This document shows, one piece after another, positions 6,839 through 7,696 of a stretch of DNA of 7,696 nucleotides (within the stretch, counting starts at the first letter, position 1; the number at the start of each line of letters is the position of its first letter). Origin of the DNA: an uncultured Bacteroidota bacterium (GTDB lineage: Bacteria > Bacteroidota > Bacteroidia > Chitinophagales > Saprospiraceae). The position numbers and the translations under genes are program-made. The notes beneath the pieces are model-generated. The model ran no database searches. It was given only the letters and a program-made list of their open reading frames with translations, and was not told the origin of the DNA. The stretch is taken from NCBI GenBank assembly GCA_937876435.1, contig CALEIL010000374.1, forward strand, positions 1 to 7,696, read 5' to 3'.

Positions 6839-7696
6839 TGATTCTTATAAATTTTACCAGACGAATATTTTATTTTCTGATTCCTGTATAGGTTTCTGAC
6901 CACTTCCTCAGCCTGGAATTCATTTTTTTGACCCACTACATAATCGGATAGATCGATACCGTTTTCAGGGATTTGGTTCCACAATTCGAGTGATTTTTTC
7001 CGGATCGTCTGACCACTATGACCATGTTTTCGGTAAAACAGATCACAATGATCACACTCGGATTCCGGGTTTTCCCCAAAATATTTTTGAAGAAATCCAA
7101 ATCTGCATCTTTTTTCATGGACGTATGCGATCATATTCTCCAGTCCGTTCAATTGTCGTAGCCTCAGATTTTCCACCAGCTTCATATCAAATCTGACGCG
7201 GTCCAGAGACGGCCTGCCCTGCAAAAACAAGATGGACCCATACTCAGCCTGTTCTTTATAATTCACCAGGCCATACCTGTGGAGGGCTTCCAGCCTTTGG
7301 GCAATGTCCCTGGTAGAAGCGGAAAGCTCGTGGGATATGTCATCCACATCGACCTTGATCTCGGACCCGAACGCATTGTCCACGGTTCTGGCCCAGTAAT
7401 CGATTATTTCATACAGCCGGGGAAATTGTTTGCGTACATCCAGCGCACGGTCCGGGTTCATCAGGATGGTAACTCCTGCCTCCTGAAGCACAGGTTCCTG
7501 GTATTCCAATATTTTCATTTTCATCATCAGTCCAAACGCACTATGTATTTGAAAAGAAGATAATTCGAGCACCCGGGACAATTCTACCATGTTAAAACGT
7601 TGACTGACAATGGTAGTACCCCTGGGTATTTGGAAATGATTTACGAACCGACGTAGGACGTATTCCAAAAGTTCCTGCGGAGGATAGGCTATTTCC
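6835..7696 (-). CDS. recQ: RecQ-family ATP-dependent DNA helicase, C-terminal part (5' end outside window)
   Basis: The frame is open to the window edge and ends at TGA (6837-6835), giving about 286 residues of the C-terminal half. A TTG at 7668 lies in frame, but the coding sequence clearly continues upstream (EIAYPPQEL precedes it), so that is not the start. The helicase lobes with the Walker motifs lie outside. PPQELLEYVLRRFVNHFQIP resembles the segment that follows the helicase core in Bacteroidota RecQ proteins. A probable winged-helix region follows, then the zinc-cluster block KRCRFGFLQKYFGE and ECDHCDLF. Here the pattern is C-x16-C-x2-C-x2-F, so the usual fourth Cys is Phe. About 65 residues follow the cluster, with no recognisable HRDC domain. 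RecQ helicases unwind DNA 3'-5' in recombination and repair. The gene overlaps the glycosyltransferase start by four bases. The family is well supported; the subfamily is inferred. Confidence 0.85.
   Translation of the reverse strand, partial: EIAYPPQELLEYVLRRFVNHFQIPRGTTIVSQRFNMVELSRVLELSSFQIHSAFGLMMKMKILEYQEPVLQEAGVTILMNPDRALDVRKQFPRLYEIIDYWARTVDNAFGSEIKVDVDDISHELSASTRDIAQRLEALHRYGLVNYKEQAEYGSILFLQGRPSLDRVRFDMKLVENLRLRQLNGLENMIAYVHEKRCRFGFLQKYFGENPESECDHCDLFYRKHGHSGQTIRKKSLELWNQIPENGIDLSDYVVGQKNEFQAEEVVRNLYRNQKIKYSSGKIYKNQ

Noticed and set aside
6428..6841. 137-codon plus-strand frame over the glycosyltransferase
   Set aside because: It is a shadow of the glycosyltransferase N-terminal domain, which has clear GT-B motifs.
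1..7696. Mobile element, defence island, CRISPR array or RNA gene
   Set aside because: No transposase, integrase, regularly spaced repeats, tRNA-like or rRNA-like sequence was seen. The genes are ordinary chromosomal types with similar base composition by eye.

Overview
This window reads as a stretch of a Bacteroidota chromosome, possibly of the Saprospirales or a related order. The evidence is a lipoprotein with an FTDGDGDLG-type mature region, start codons without clear Shine-Dalgarno sequences, matches to the Bacteroidota -7 promoter element TAnnTTTG, and a RecQ-type protein whose Cys cluster lies near the C-terminus. The lineage is inferred from sequence style, not from a database match. 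The content is mostly housekeeping. I found no RNA gene, insertion sequence, CRISPR array, integrase, phage gene or defence cassette.

Layout from left to right. Bases 2-112 (+) look like the last 36 codons of a protein that begins outside the window. Six bases later starts a small secreted lipoprotein (119-610, +), so these two may be co-transcribed. The other four genes are all on the minus strand and converge on the lipoprotein. Read in their own direction they are: the C-terminal part of a RecQ-family helicase (7696-6835, 5' end outside the window), a GT-B glycosyltransferase (6838-5744) whose ATG overlaps the RecQ stop codon as ATGA, a MATE-family transporter (5635-4310) after a 108-base gap with a candidate promoter, and full-length chromosome-organising SMC (4243-686) after a 66-base AT-rich gap.

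The genes do not form an obvious single pathway. RecQ (DNA repair and recombination) and SMC (chromosome compaction and segregation) both act on DNA, while the glycosyltransferase and MATE protein act at or near the envelope. Co-directional packing and the RecQ/glycosyltransferase overlap suggest shared transcription of at least that pair. No ScpA or ScpB, the usual SMC partners, is present here.

The observations most worth a second look are small: a Phe in place of the fourth Cys of the RecQ zinc cluster, an internal IFIRD repeat plus an acidic calcium-loop-like motif in the lipoprotein, a 15-base tandem duplication just past the smc stop codon, and a TTG start for the MATE gene. I see no convincing evidence of a new biological system.
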